From NCBI GenBank assembly GCA_963921425.1, contig OY992840.1:8372501-8436500 (forward strand): a stretch of 64,000 bases of DNA, in the 5' to 3' direction. The position numbers and the translations under genes are program-made. Shown one piece after another: positions 25,601 through 35,920 of this stretch. This stretch comes from Dryas octopetala. Lineage: Eukaryota; Streptophyta; Magnoliopsida; Rosales; Rosaceae. The number at the start of each line of letters is the position of its first letter. Within the stretch, counting starts at the first letter, position 1. The notes under the pieces are model-generated. The model was given only the letters and a program-made list of their open reading frames with translations. It was not told the DNA's origin and searched no databases.

Positions 25601-25849
25601 CTAGGGTTTTTCTCCATTTTTGTAAAGAATTTAAAGTGAGTAACTTTCAATGTATAAGAAAAAGGGAAAGTATAGAGAGACCTCTAGAAGAAGGGAGAGG
25701 GAGTAACAGGGAATGAATTGGCGGTTCTGATTGGAGAACATGGAGTTGAAGTCGGAGAGGGTCTCTTCGAGTGGGCGTTGCTCTGCTCTGAGCAGCCCAA
25801 ACAACGCCTTCGATTCTTCGAACTTCAGCGTCGCCCTTTTCTTCATCAT
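19618..25849 (-). CDS. CNOT11: CCR4-NOT complex subunit 11 homologue (12 exons)
   Basis: Subunit of the CCR4-NOT deadenylase; the animal homologue binds CNOT10 and the N-terminus of the NOT1 scaffold. Exons (minus): 25849-25682, 25482-25372, 24388-24293, 23400-23347, 23202-23057, 22983-22833, 22752-22615, 21247-21176, 21089-21016, 20895-20754, 20059-19981, 19715-19618. Junctions are in frame and give about 442 aa. N-terminal region: [65 protein letters not shown] Gln/acidic linker is followed by the conserved [25 protein letters not shown]. The C-terminal domain (about 280-442, DUF2363) includes [48 protein letters not shown] and [15 protein letters not shown]. Exon 4 could instead begin at 23418, adding six in-frame residues. 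The start is the upstream one of two adjacent ATGs. Confidence 0.92.
20390..20485. mobile_element. Hairpin element in CNOT11 intron 10
   Basis: AAATTCTTGTATACAACC at the left pairs with GGTTGTATACAAGATTT at the right around a short loop. Size and structure suggest a small MITE. A TSD was not resolved. Confidence 0.55.
21423..21485. repeat. 63-nt hairpin in CNOT11 intron 7
   Basis: Arms of 21-23 nt (GCAGGTGTCTTTTTTAGAAGGAC and its near complement, GTCCTTCTAAGAAACACCTGC) flank a loop of about 19 nt. This could be a tiny MITE remnant or a foldable intronic RNA. Confidence 0.7.
21640..22340 (-). mobile_element. LINE (L1-type) 3' fragment in CNOT11 intron 7
   Basis: The minus strand encodes [18 protein letters not shown]...SLW, matching the zf-RVT domain that follows the reverse transcriptase in plant L1 elements (Cys, then HC spaced before LW). 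A T-rich interruption precedes a degenerate tail. The fragment ends with TTGAATTTATTGAATAAAG, a common plant LINE 3' end. 5' truncated, with stops and frame breaks; inserted in sense with CNOT11. Confidence 0.65.
24501..24534. repeat. Poly-C / poly-A tract in CNOT11 intron 3-side DNA
   Basis: A run of C14 is directly followed by about 20 A residues on the plus strand, within the CNOT11 intron between exons 2 and 3 or its edge. Such a run is prone to slippage and assembly error. Confidence 0.85.
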
Positions 25850-26126
25850 CGGCTTTTTACCTTAAAACTATCTATCTCACAAATGACAAGAGACACGGAA
25901 TGGAACAAGGAAGAAACAAATCTAATATCTATGTTCTATGTTCTATACGACTATACCTTTTGCCCCTGGATGCAACTCGACTGCTTCATTTTTTAACCCA
26001 AATTTACTCTTCAAACCCCCTTTTTTGTCTTTTTTGCCAACATATCAAAATCCCATTTTACCCTTCATACAAAATTTTAGAAAATTTCACCCTTCCCCAT
26101 CCTCCTCTCCTCTCTCCAACACCACG
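25850..26126 (-). promoter_or_regulatory. CNOT11 5' leader and promoter region
   Basis: The 277 bp between the CNOT11 start and the hAT insertion. It is CT/TC-rich on the plus strand and has no clear TATA box. The hAT element therefore begins within about 280 bp of the CNOT11 start codon. Confidence 0.5.
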
Positions 26127-26309
26127 GACCCGAGTAAAGGTGTCAAACGGCGTCCGGCCCGTTTAAGTTGAGCTCATCGTGCTTTCGTGCCGTGCTTGGG
26201 CCGGCCCATATAATTAAGACCTAAGCTCGGCACGGCCGACGGACCATTCGTGCTCGTGCCGTGCCTTAAACGGGCCGGCCCACGAACCTTTTTTTATTTT
26301 TATTTTTTA

Positions 26310-27288
26310 GAGTAAACTTCATTTTAATAGCTTAATTATTCACTGATTTTCAATTTAGTACCCCAACTTTAAAAATTTGACAAAAAGTACCTCAACTTTC
26401 ATTTTGTGTCAAAATAGTACCTTCGTTAGTTTTTCTGTCAAATAAACCGTTATATGCTGACGTAGCAGGGGTATTTTCGCTTTTTTCCCCACATTTAAAA
26501 TATAATAATATTTTTAAAATTTTTTTAATAAAAAAAATTCTTAAAAAAACTAAAACTTTAAAAATTTTAAAAAATTTGTTGGGAGAGATAGGCAGGGAGG
26601 GTCGGGGGGCTGGGTTGGGTTGGGGTTGGGTAAGGGGGGTGAAGGGCGATGGGACTGGGGTGGTCGGGCAGGGAGAGGGGGAAGGATAGCTGGGGGCGGG
26701 CTGGGATGGTTGGGGGAGGGCTGGGGAAGGGCTATGTGGGGGCGGGAAGGGAAGGTGATGGGGCTGGGGCTGGGGCTGGGTGGGGGCGGGGAAGAGAGGG
26801 GAGGGGCTGGGGCTGGGGGGAGGGGTGTGCGACGGGGGGTGGGGGCTGGCTAGGGAGGGGGGGAGGGCAGGGGCGGGTCGGGCAGAGAGGGGGGCGGGCT
26901 GGGGAGGGGAGGGGAGGGGAGGGGAGGGGAGGGGTGGGGTGGGGGCTGGCTAGGGAAGGGGGAAGGGCGAGGGCGGGTCGGGCAGGGAGGGGAGGGGTTA
27001 GCTGGGGAGGGGAGGGCCCCAAAAAAATTTTAAAATTTTTAAAGTTTTAATTTTTTTAAGAATTTTTTTATTCAAAAAATTTTAAAAATATTATTATATT
27101 TTAAATGTGGGAAAAAAGACGAAAATATCACTGCCACGTCAGCAGATAACGGTTTATTTGACAGAAAAACTAACGGAGGTACTATTTTGACACAAAATGA
27201 AAGTTAAGGTACTTTTTGTCAAATTTTTAAAGTTGGGTACTAAATTGAAAATCAGTGCATAATTGAGATACTAAAATGAAGTTTACTC
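26310..27288. mobile_element. Nested long-TIR fold-back element with G-rich core
   Basis: 979 bp with inverted arms of about 270 bp (26310-26580 and 27014-27288) that look more than 90 percent identical. The ends are GAGTAAACTTCATTTTA and its complement. A perfect 9-bp duplication, TATTTTTTA, flanks it (26301-26309 and 27289-27297). Long TIRs and a 9-bp TSD indicate a non-autonomous Mutator-like element. The 430-bp centre is not AT-rich like the arms but almost pure G/A with some T. Apparent Gly-rich and Pro-rich ORFs here are translations of that core. Confidence 0.9.
26581..27016 (+). repeat. G-rich low-complexity core (GGGGA/GGGGCT repeats)
   Basis: Runs of three or more G recur every few bases for over 400 bp on the plus strand. 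They include a GGGGA array at about 26897-26932 and repeated GGGGCT and GGTCGGGCAG motifs. An imperfect duplication pairs the segments around 26838-26890 and 26937-26995 (GGGGGCTGGCTAGGGA... GGGTCGGGCAG). Confidence 0.9.
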
Positions 27289-27785
27289 TATTTTTTATGG
27301 TGATAAAACTAATTTTATGATATTTTTTCTTATTTATAATTAAATATTAACATTATTTTACATAAAAATTGAATATTTTTGTTGGAAAGTTCTCTAAAAA
27401 TGTTAAAATAGTTGTGCCTAATTCGTGCCCGTGCTCGTGCTGTGCCCGATGGGCTAAAAACTTCAGCCCGGCCCATTTAATTGTACCGTGCCGTGACGTG
27501 CCTATTTTAATCGTGTCGTGCCGTGTCGTGCTCGGGCCGGCCCGACCCGCTTGACACCTCTAGACCCGAGATAGAGGAGTTGTCATCTTCGAGATGGGTT
27601 GATTAAGTTCTAACATATAATCTTAATAGACAAGTTTTGAATTCTTAAAAAAACAACAAGGAAAAGTTTTAACATTTGATTTTGCCCTAGTAAAATAGAC
27701 CTAGATTTTATGAGCGGGTAGATGCAAATCAAATGCGAATTGGAGCTTATTAAAAGTTTATAGGTAAAATAATCTTTGCCAAAAT

Positions 27786-28090
27786 CATATTTAAGGGTGT
27801 CCTTAATTCAGATTTTAAAATTCATAGAATCCATCAAAATCTAAAGGAATTGGCTGAAATTCTCGTGAAATTTGTTATGTATAAAAAATGAATATAAATC
27901 CATTAAAATGTTTTACTTAATGAAATTTATGACTTTTTTAAGACATTTGAATTGAATTTTATTGGAATCCATTAAAATCTGAGTTTGAAACACTTTGATT
28001 TCTTTATAATCTATTAAAATCTGAGTTGGAGACACATAAATTTCATTAGATTTTTAAAATCTATTAAAATCCAAGTTGGGAACCCCCTAA
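27786..28090. mobile_element. Probable MITE
   Basis: Starts near GGGTGTCCTTAATTCAG and ends near AAGTTGGGAACCCCC, with inverted GGATTTTA/TAAAATC motifs repeated through it. The ends are only partly complementary and no TSD was defined. Confidence 0.4.
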
Positions 28091-30852
28091 ATAAAAACCT
28101 TAACCTTTTCTCTTTCATTATGGGATCAGACCTTACTTTTGACCTAGTTGGATGCCAAACCTGACCTTACTTAATTTTTCTCCATCTGGCCAACTTCCAA
28201 TGCAAGATAAGTCTCTATCATTTCATCTTCAGCTAGCCATCCTCCTTGTGACCTCCGTTTTCCTAACAGACCACCATGCTTTAAGTTCACGCATCCTTCA
28301 ACCGTTCTTCACGTTTTTCAGTCTGACTTCAAGCACTTTTGACACCATGCTTAGTATGAACTTGCTCTTATCAGGGACTTCAAAACTCATATAATATTTA
28401 GCACTTTAGTGGAGGTTTGACTGAGTTGCATTGAGGAGACCTATGACCACCATGGCTTTCACAACGACCTTTCTTACATCATTTCAGGATGCACTTGTAA
28501 AGAAAAGTAATAGAGAGAAACACAGAGTGAAGGGGAGTGGTGGCAGTCTGGCAAATAGTGGAAAAGGGTTTTTTTTTTTTTTTTTTTTTATGTATATTTT
28601 TCATACAAAACTCCGAGAGGGGAATATGAATTGCTTTTAAAAAGGCTTTTTTTTATATATTTTTTCCAAGCCCATTGTGGAAAATACTATGATAGACCGA
28701 ACTATTCTAAAAAAACCAGTGATAAGTCAACCTACTTTAATGAAAAAACGCACTGGGCACGAAGCCCAATGCACATTAATTTTTTTTTTTGGTGCTTTAC
28801 AGCATGGGTGTTACATGTTGTTTTTTTTTTTTTTTTTGGCACTTTACATCATGGGCGTTGTTGAATAGTGGCCATTGTTAAAACAATGCCTACACTCATT
28901 GTGCAATAACTATAAAAAAAAAAGGCATAAAGATGATACTTATAGGCTTTTCCTTACCCAAACATGTCAAAAGTTCATAAAAACAACATAAAACACAAAA
29001 AAAATACTATTTGAGTCACATTACTCCTTGTCATGTTCATTGTTGCAAAATTATTGTTGAACATAAACTATCGCTGTATAGTTATTGTCGAGTAATGGCA
29101 ATTGGCACTGTTCAACGACTCATGTGCACTTAGTGCCTTTTTTGTTTTGTTAATTTGAGCGCCTTTTTTTAGGGTGATTTAAAAAATAATATATTACATA
29201 ATTATACATTATCCAATGTACTATTTCATAATACCAATTTACTCACTATTGACAAAAATGGAATAAAGTGAATTTTGGATCCTAAAAACCAGCCTCAAAA
29301 GACTCTTATAATTGTTGTCATTGCCATCATGTTGTCGATGTCAGCTTTTCCACTTTTCTAAACCCTAAATATAGTGATTGTATGATGGTCATTGATTTTG
29401 AATTACACAGTCATTGATTTTGAATAAGAGATTATGTGTTAGTCATTGATTTTGAGTAACTGAATTTGAATCATTGCCTTTGATTCCAAGGACCTCCTTC
29501 ACCTCCATTCTGGATGATGCAACATCAATGGCGACCGAACGTTCTTCTTGTTGAGACTGTTGTAGAAGCTGTTCCTCAGGAGAAGGTGCATCATGTTTGA
29601 ATTGTGACCAAGCTCATCAGCTTGGATTGGAGATTGGAGATCGATGGGTCAATCTACATGCAAGAGAGAAGTAAAGAAAGTAAGGGTAAGAGAAAGAGAT
29701 CGCTGGGTCGATCTGCATGCGAAAGGGAAGTGGAAAAAGTAAAAGAGAGTGAAATGTGGGACATTAAAAAAAAGGAGGGGCAAAAATAACCCAGTCGAAT
29801 ATTAAATGACATAACGAAATAACTAATTGGGCTGGACTCATTGATCATTATGCGATAAAAATATAAAATCGAGTGACCGACTGACCGATATGAGAAACGA
29901 AAAAACATATCGGCTATTATGCAATTTTAAAATTTGTCATGGGGTAATTTATGATTAGGTGGATCATTTTAGCATTTGGAAACATTAAATTGGTTTATTT
30001 AACATTAGGTGATGTAAATTGAACTTGGAAAATCATTTACTTTTTAAAAACCATTTTCTTATACAAAATATTGGACTCTATAACAAAAAAATGTTGTGGC
30101 ATGGCATCAGTTCTGGTATGTGGGCCCCAAAATCAATGAGTGTCAATGCAATACAAAAATCAATGCATTGCATCACATTTTGCAATGTCAATCTATTGCA
30201 ACCCACTGTTCATCTGCAATGGAGTGGTATTTTGCTCAAAGAATAACCCACTGCATTGCAATCCCAATTGCAAGTTGCGTTGCGCAAGCTCTTGCAGCTT
30301 TTCTTCTTGTAGCCTTAAAACCCAATTGAAAGTCTGAATAAAATGCTATTTCCTCTTCTGAATATAAGGTAATACAATAAACTTATCACTACTTTTACTT
30401 ATTTTTGGTCGAAATCACAATTTTTACTTAATTGCTAAAAAACCACAACAGAGAAACTATCTTAGGACCACCTAACCAAATGATTTACAAGACGATAGAT
30501 CTGAAAATAAGTAGACACCCACTTTCCCCATAGAGATACCCCATATTACCCAAGCTAGTTTTGTGGAGCAACAAATGCATAATGAAACTACACAAATTGG
30601 CTTATTTTCATATATGATTCATCAAAGTTGCTCAGATGAGGGACAAATTAAGCAACTGTGAGAAACAATGTATAACCACCATTGGATTAAATTTGTAAGT
30701 GCTAGTACTAAATCCAACCACTGAATGAAATAAATGTTCACTGGTGTTCAAAATTTGTAAATTAGGTGAGCAAGACTCCATGGTTCACACTATTTCAGAT
30801 CAATCATCGAAGGTGAATAAAGTTTGTCATAGAAAAGGGATAGGAAGTTTTT

Positions 30853-31157
30853 GGCCACGTTTGATGTCTAGGATTGGATTGGACACGTTAACTCACTAAA
30901 TTCAAGCTATATTGAAAGAAAAAAATAGAGGCTAACTTCTAACTTTTGTCTAAGTTGAAGAAAGAAGATGGATTAGTCATGAAAGAAACTTATTCCTTCC
31001 AATCACCCCATAAATGGTGGGATATCAACCCCTTATGACTAATTTATCATTGTCCTTCAAGTTGAACAAAACTTATTAGTTAACCTCCATTTATTCCTTC
31101 AATATACCTTGAATCTAGTGAGTCTATTGAATCCAATCTTGAGCACCAAACGAGACC
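30853..31157. mobile_element. Fold-back MITE, 305 bp
   Basis: The left end (GGCCACGTTTGATG... GGATTGGATT... ACTCACTA... ATATTGAA... GGCTAAC) is mirrored at the right (GTTAACCTCC... TTCAATATA... CTAGTGAGT... AATCCAATC... CAAACGAGACC). Arms are about 100 bp. The ends resemble PIF/Harbinger-type MITEs, but the TSD is ambiguous (TTT). Confidence 0.7.
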
Positions 31158-32641
31158 TTTGAGTACTACAAGAGAATTATAGAGGCCGCTTGTAAAAAAA
31201 ATAATATAAAAAAAAAAAAACACATACACACACAGAGAATTACATGGATGCTGTTAAGATAAACCCAAAACATCAATACTAAATAATAGCACTTTGGAAT
31301 TTCCTCTTCTAAAAAGTACTCCAGTTGTATGTAAAGAGCATAAGATCCATTTCTACACATCTTTACAAGGAGAGTTTCAAAATCATCTAATCACCGACAG
31401 CTAACACCTAAGTTACCAGCTTTAACACAGGACCTGCATTGTGAATGATCACACTCAAGACCTCTGTGCCTTAATATTAGGGGCATGAAGCCAAGCACAA
31501 GCTATATGAATACGCCTCTAAAATGCCTGTCATTCTCACTGTACGTAAAAGCTCTCACCCTTTCACGCCAAAATCATTCAATTCCAGGACAAATCTTGCT
31601 ACTGCTATGTGTCACCATAAGATATACCTTGGACCTTAAGAAAGTACCTTGCCAAATCTTCAAACTCAAGTGCAAGTTCCTACTCTCCAGTTAAAAATTA
31701 GGTCATCAATATTAGCTTTCAAGCAATCCAATAGAAACCAAAACTTTTATCTATAAATTGATCATACAGTGCTCTATAAGAATGCATGAGAAAACAACAG
31801 TAACAACTAAAGTAATACAGGGAAATAATAATGCTCAGCGAGTTCCAGTTATTGAATGCTCATATACCAGATCATAACCCTCTGAAATAATTCTACAAAT
31901 TCTTACATAACAAACTTACAACTTTCAAATACACTTTTCAATGATCAATCTAATTTTTTTTTTCCTTTCACTTGTCTGTGAACAAATATTTCACCAACCA
32001 AATTTCTTTGATTTCTAACTATTATATCTCATATTTTTCACTTGTCACTTACATCCTCTTAGAAGCAGAACAGAATGACCCCACTATTTTCAAATGTTCC
32101 TGCCTTCCAAGAACACAACACATGCACCCTTGAAATCATGATACACCTACATTGTTCAGTAGGAATCGGATCCAAGACTTCAACCTTAACACATGTGAAG
32201 TACCAACATGCTACAAGGGTGGTGGTGAAATGTAATTGCCTTACCATGGAATATAACAAATAAAGAGGAGATGATTGTATTGTAATATAGGGAATAATAA
32301 TAATAAGTACAGATATGAAAAAGAAAAATCAAATAATAATTAAAAAATGCAAAGATGATTTTCATAGATGGTAGCATGACACAAATGACTCCGTTTAGGA
32401 TATAAGAAAAAGATAACAAATTATTACTACAGTTGCATGTTCTGTTTGAAGGGTTGGACTCCACATTCTGCATACATGCACACATGCAACACACACAACA
32501 CACGCACACACAATTACATCTACATGCATGTGTGAGCAGGTGCATACAAAAATTGATAGGATTCTATAAATAATCTTAAAACATGGGAGCTAGAAATCAC
32601 CTCTTTTTCATTAACCCAGAATTCTCTTGTTTAAGTCTGCC

Positions 32642-35600
32642 TCAATACAATCTGCCGGTGCACTCTGGAGAACCACAGTAGCAACTCTTCTTCTTTATAT
32701 TGCCATTGGAATCACGAACCTGATCTATCATATAATTGTAATGATACGTCAATTCTTGCAAGGGAGGAATGTTCTCAGCGGCAAAGAACATAATGTGAGG
32801 AATTCTATTGTCCTCATGATCATAAAGGACATTTTGAGCATAAAGATTAGGGGAACAACTATGGTTGATAAATCTCCCCACATTGCCATACTGCACTGCA
32901 TCAATGGTGAAGCCATCCTCCACAACTTCATAAGAACTTGACTGTGCATCGGGCATGAGGGTCGAAAGTCCATCCCAAAGAGAATTATCAGTGTAGTTAT
33001 TCCCAATATCAAATAGATACTCATCATTACCAGTTCTTTCTTCAGCTTCCTTCTCTGCAAGGAGCTCTCCTATATACTCACATATAAAACTTCCTGAAGA
33101 AATAGAATTTAGGGATCTCACTCCCCATCCCCTTGATTTAGTTTTAAATATTTCAAGCTGAAATTTGATACCATGCTGGCTAACTCTATTATGGCAAGAA
33201 GGAGGACACTTGCAAGAAGGACCACACTCATACACAAGGGGCTTTGCTTCAACAATAGACCCATTAAAGTTATATGGGATCTCACCTCCGTTCTTAACTG
33301 CACAAGAACATTTCTCAGAATCTGAGCATCCAACAGTACAGCTACAACCCTTGAGAGGAATCGGGCGACACCAATCAGGATATATCATGCTTGTTATGTA
33401 TATAAATGATGGAGGTCTCTCATCATCTATGGTATTCACAGCACAAATAGGAATTGACTCTTTGCCTTGTGAAATATCATCAATACAGAGACCTTCCCGT
33501 ACTTGAAATTTTTTGGACTTCTTCACTTCTTTCCAAGCAAGCTCTGGTTGACCTTGAATTCTGTCAAGTTGAAACTTGAAAACAAGCTTACCATGAGACC
33601 CCATATCCTGCCAACATTTCTCTACCAAATATAGTCCATCATAGATGTACGTCTTAGTTTTCCCATCTGATGATTCAGAGCCACGGATCACTCTAACAGG
33701 ATTCTTTTCATGCAAACTATTCTTCAAGGCAAGGTTTCCCCTTTTAAGTTTCTGATCTTCAGGTTCCTTATCTGTATTCATGACATTTCCTCCTTGGCCC
33801 GTATAAATCAAGGAATTTGAATGATCCAAATCATCAGCATAGCCCCCAGATGCAACGATGCTGGTTGCAAGGATCTTCCCACCATGCTTCACATAATCTA
33901 TACCACCTTGAATCTGGCGATGAAGGCCAATAATACCAAGCTCTATTCTGTAATGAAACTCATCTCCAACTTCAACTCCCGGGACAACTCCTAAGATTTG
34001 TTTGCCTGTATTTACATATTTTCCTTTATTCTTGAGAATCTTGGATGCTGCTAAATCAACCCTTCTGCGAGAACCTCCTTCCTTTGATTTACCTTCTTCC
34101 TCCTGCAAGAGCTTCCTACAAACAGCTTGGAAAAGACGCAATGTCTCCCTCACTTTGTTTCGGGTGACAGTTGTGTCATTATCATGAACTCTACTGCTCG
34201 AACTACTATGACCAAAAGGAGGGGGGCACACATCTGAACAACATGACAATGGAATCGCATGAAGAACTTCTTTCTCTTCATGCTCAAGAGAATACTCCTT
34301 ATCCCTGATTAAAAGCTGACCTGTACCTTTATAAGCAGTCTTTCCTGATTTAGGAAGAATCTTCTTTAGAGACTTTCCTCCAATGTTTGAGTCAACTTTT
34401 GTCCTGGAAGCAGTTTTAGATCTTTCTAGCTGACGTTTGAGATCAAGTTTCTTTGGTTTTTTTTCACCCATACCACCATCTAGTTTACGCTTGTAGCCCC
34501 CTTTTCCCTTCTTCCATGGACAATCTGATGCAGCCATCACACCCAACACAATCACCCTATTTGATGTAAGTTCTGAACTCTCAAAATCCTCTTCATGCAA
34601 TTGGTTATGATAATAAGATATATCTAGAGACTTTTCCTTTGGACTTTTCTTCTCATGGTATACCACAATCTCCTTCCCCGCTTTCTCCTCTGAATGTCTA
34701 ACAACCCCCATGCCTTGACATCCATTGCTCTCTTGAGGAGGTTCAATGCACTTTTTCCTAGTATCTTTTGAAACCACCTTCATATCAGAATATATTTTGC
34801 ATTCATCTTGTCTCTCCATTTCTTGTACAGCATGCTCCTTGCCTTTAGGTTGAACTTTGTCCCCAATTACTTCTGAAATATTCCCTCCCAATTCACTCTT
34901 GTGAAACACTTCATCTTGAACATCCTCTCCTGTTTGTTTCACAGTAGTCTCCAATGTGTTTGATGATGATGGTTTGTCATCCATACCCGACTTCTCTGAA
35001 TGTCTAACAAACCCCATGCCTTGACATCCGTTGCTCTCTTGAGGAGATTCAATGCACTTTTTTCTTGTATCTTTTGAAACCACCTTCATATCAGAATATA
35101 TTTTGCATTCATCTTGTCTCTCCATTTCTTGTACAGCATGCTCCTTGCCTTTAGGTTGAACTTTGTCCCCAATTACTTCTGAAATATTCTCTCCCAATTC
35201 ACTCTTGTGAAACACTTCATTTTGAACATCCTCTCCTGTTTGTTTCACAGTAGTCTCCAATGTGTTTGATGATGATGGTTTGTCATCCATACCTGACTTC
35301 TCTTGGTCAAAATTCCTGGCCTCCAGAGAAGCATTTCTTCCACAGAGAGGAGGGAAGTCCCGAACAGCTAATGCTTTTCTTCGAAGAGGATAGTTTTTAG
35401 CTGCAGTCTTCTCCAGGCCATTGCCATTAGAAACAGAAACGGACCCGTCGGGTGGTGAACAAAAATTCCTATCTGACAGAACAGGAACCATCTCTTCCTC
35501 TGGAGTAGTCACACCAACCTGATGTGGGTTCTTCAACAAATCAGATATATCATGCTCTAAGGCTGTTAAAGATTCCACTGTCCCCACAGTACCAACAGCC

Positions 35601-35920
35601 TTACCATTCATCAAGACAGTCTCATCCACCTGACTAACCAAACATTCTGTTGGTTCACTCTCAGAAGTAGCAACAGAAGCTGCATCGGGTCTCAAACTGT
35701 TTAAATGATCAAATCGCCCACACCCCGGAGGAAAATCACGAACAGCTGAGGTTATGCGCCTCTTATACTTAGGTGGTGACTTGGTACGCGAAGAAGAATC
35801 ACCATTTTCAATGGGCAATCTTCCCAATCTTTCCTCAGAATGACTACCATTAAGCGATGCAATTGTTCTGGATTGTTCCAAATGCTGCATCGCCTCTACA
35901 ACCCCCATTCCAGTTGCCAA
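32642..35920 (-). CDS. Histone H3K9 methyltransferase, SUVH5/6 type
   Basis: Nuclear chromatin enzyme that couples recognition of methylated DNA (SRA/YDG domain) to H3K9 methylation (SET). 1092 aa in one CDS exon, as is usual for SUVH genes. N-terminal half: low complexity, with two copies of an (S/L)AVRDFPPxCGR motif (near 58 and 184), a 102-residue tandem duplication (209-310 and 311-412) and a Lys-rich block (470-530). SRA about 640-800 (VPGVEVGDEFHYRIELGIIGLHR, GGYADDLD, VRVIRG, YDGLYLVEKCW). Pre-SET Cys cluster 859-912. SET 917-1062 (RGWGVRS, NHSCSPN at 1019-1025, HIMFFA, ELTYHYNY). Post-SET CYCGSPECTGRLY (1080-1092). All zinc and SAM motifs look intact. A 3' splice site (TTTAG|GTTTTG) just upstream at 35946 implies a 5' UTR intron. 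SUVH5 versus SUVH6 cannot be settled by eye. Confidence 0.95.
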   Translation of the reverse strand: MATGMGVVEAMQHLEQSRTIASLNGSHSEERLGRLPIENGDSSSRTKSPPKYKRRITSAVRDFPPGCGRFDHLNSLRPDAASVATSESEPTECLVSQVDETVLMNGKAVGTVGTVESLTALEHDISDLLKNPHQVGVTTPEEEMVPVLSDRNFCSPPDGSVSVSNGNGLEKTAAKNYPLRRKALAVRDFPPLCGRNASLEARNFDQEKSGMDDKPSSSNTLETTVKQTGEDVQNEVFHKSELGENISEVIGDKVQPKGKEHAVQEMERQDECKIYSDMKVVSKDTRKKCIESPQESNGCQGMGFVRHSEKSGMDDKPSSSNTLETTVKQTGEDVQDEVFHKSELGGNISEVIGDKVQPKGKEHAVQEMERQDECKIYSDMKVVSKDTRKKCIEPPQESNGCQGMGVVRHSEEKAGKEIVVYHEKKSPKEKSLDISYYHNQLHEEDFESSELTSNRVIVLGVMAASDCPWKKGKGGYKRKLDGGMGEKKPKKLDLKRQLERSKTASRTKVDSNIGGKSLKKILPKSGKTAYKGTGQLLIRDKEYSLEHEEKEVLHAIPLSCCSDVCPPPFGHSSSSSRVHDNDTTVTRNKVRETLRLFQAVCRKLLQEEEGKSKEGGSRRRVDLAASKILKNKGKYVNTGKQILGVVPGVEVGDEFHYRIELGIIGLHRQIQGGIDYVKHGGKILATSIVASGGYADDLDHSNSLIYTGQGGNVMNTDKEPEDQKLKRGNLALKNSLHEKNPVRVIRGSESSDGKTKTYIYDGLYLVEKCWQDMGSHGKLVFKFQLDRIQGQPELAWKEVKKSKKFQVREGLCIDDISQGKESIPICAVNTIDDERPPSFIYITSMIYPDWCRPIPLKGCSCTVGCSDSEKCSCAVKNGGEIPYNFNGSIVEAKPLVYECGPSCKCPPSCHNRVSQHGIKFQLEIFKTKSRGWGVRSLNSISSGSFICEYIGELLAEKEAEERTGNDEYLFDIGNNYTDNSLWDGLSTLMPDAQSSSYEVVEDGFTIDAVQYGNVGRFINHSCSPNLYAQNVLYDHEDNRIPHIMFFAAENIPPLQELTYHYNYMIDQVRDSNGNIKKKSCYCGSPECTGRLY
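34685..35296 (-). repeat. 306-bp in-frame tandem duplication in SUVH
   Basis: Copy 1 (35296-34991, residues 209-310) and copy 2 (34990-34685, residues 311-412) are adjacent, with a period of exactly 306 bp. They differ at five residues (N/D, E/G, S/P, F/V, K/E), so about 95 percent identity. Confidence 0.97.

Larger units (their letters stand above)
26135..27562. mobile_element. Non-autonomous hAT element with 8-bp TSD
   Basis: The left end, TAAAGGTGTCAAACGG, and the inverted right end (TAGAGGTGTCAAGCGG read on the minus strand) are flanked by a perfect 8-bp duplication, GACCCGAG, at 26127-26134 and 27563-27570. Subterminal regions are rich in GGCCGGCCC and CGTGCCGTGC motifs. There is no transposase. 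About 980 bp of its 1428 bp is a second element inserted within it (26310-27288). Confidence 0.92.
27571..32641. other. Repeat-rich gap between hAT insertion and SUVH
   Basis: No gene was recognised. It contains a probable MITE at 27786-28090, poly-T runs at 28569-28590 and 28820-28838, a diverged dispersed repeat (28670-29150, weakly matched at 40640-40990), and a fold-back MITE at 30853-31157. The stretch 28150-28500 has more balanced composition and short frames on both strands, but I cannot assign it. CA/AC runs occur near 32470-32515. The SUVH 3' UTR should lie just left of 32642. Confidence 0.5.

Noticed and set aside
26620-27050. Gly/Arg-rich plus-strand frames and a Pro-rich minus-strand frame
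   Set aside because: They are translations of the G-rich low-complexity core of a transposable element, with no domain or normal codon use.
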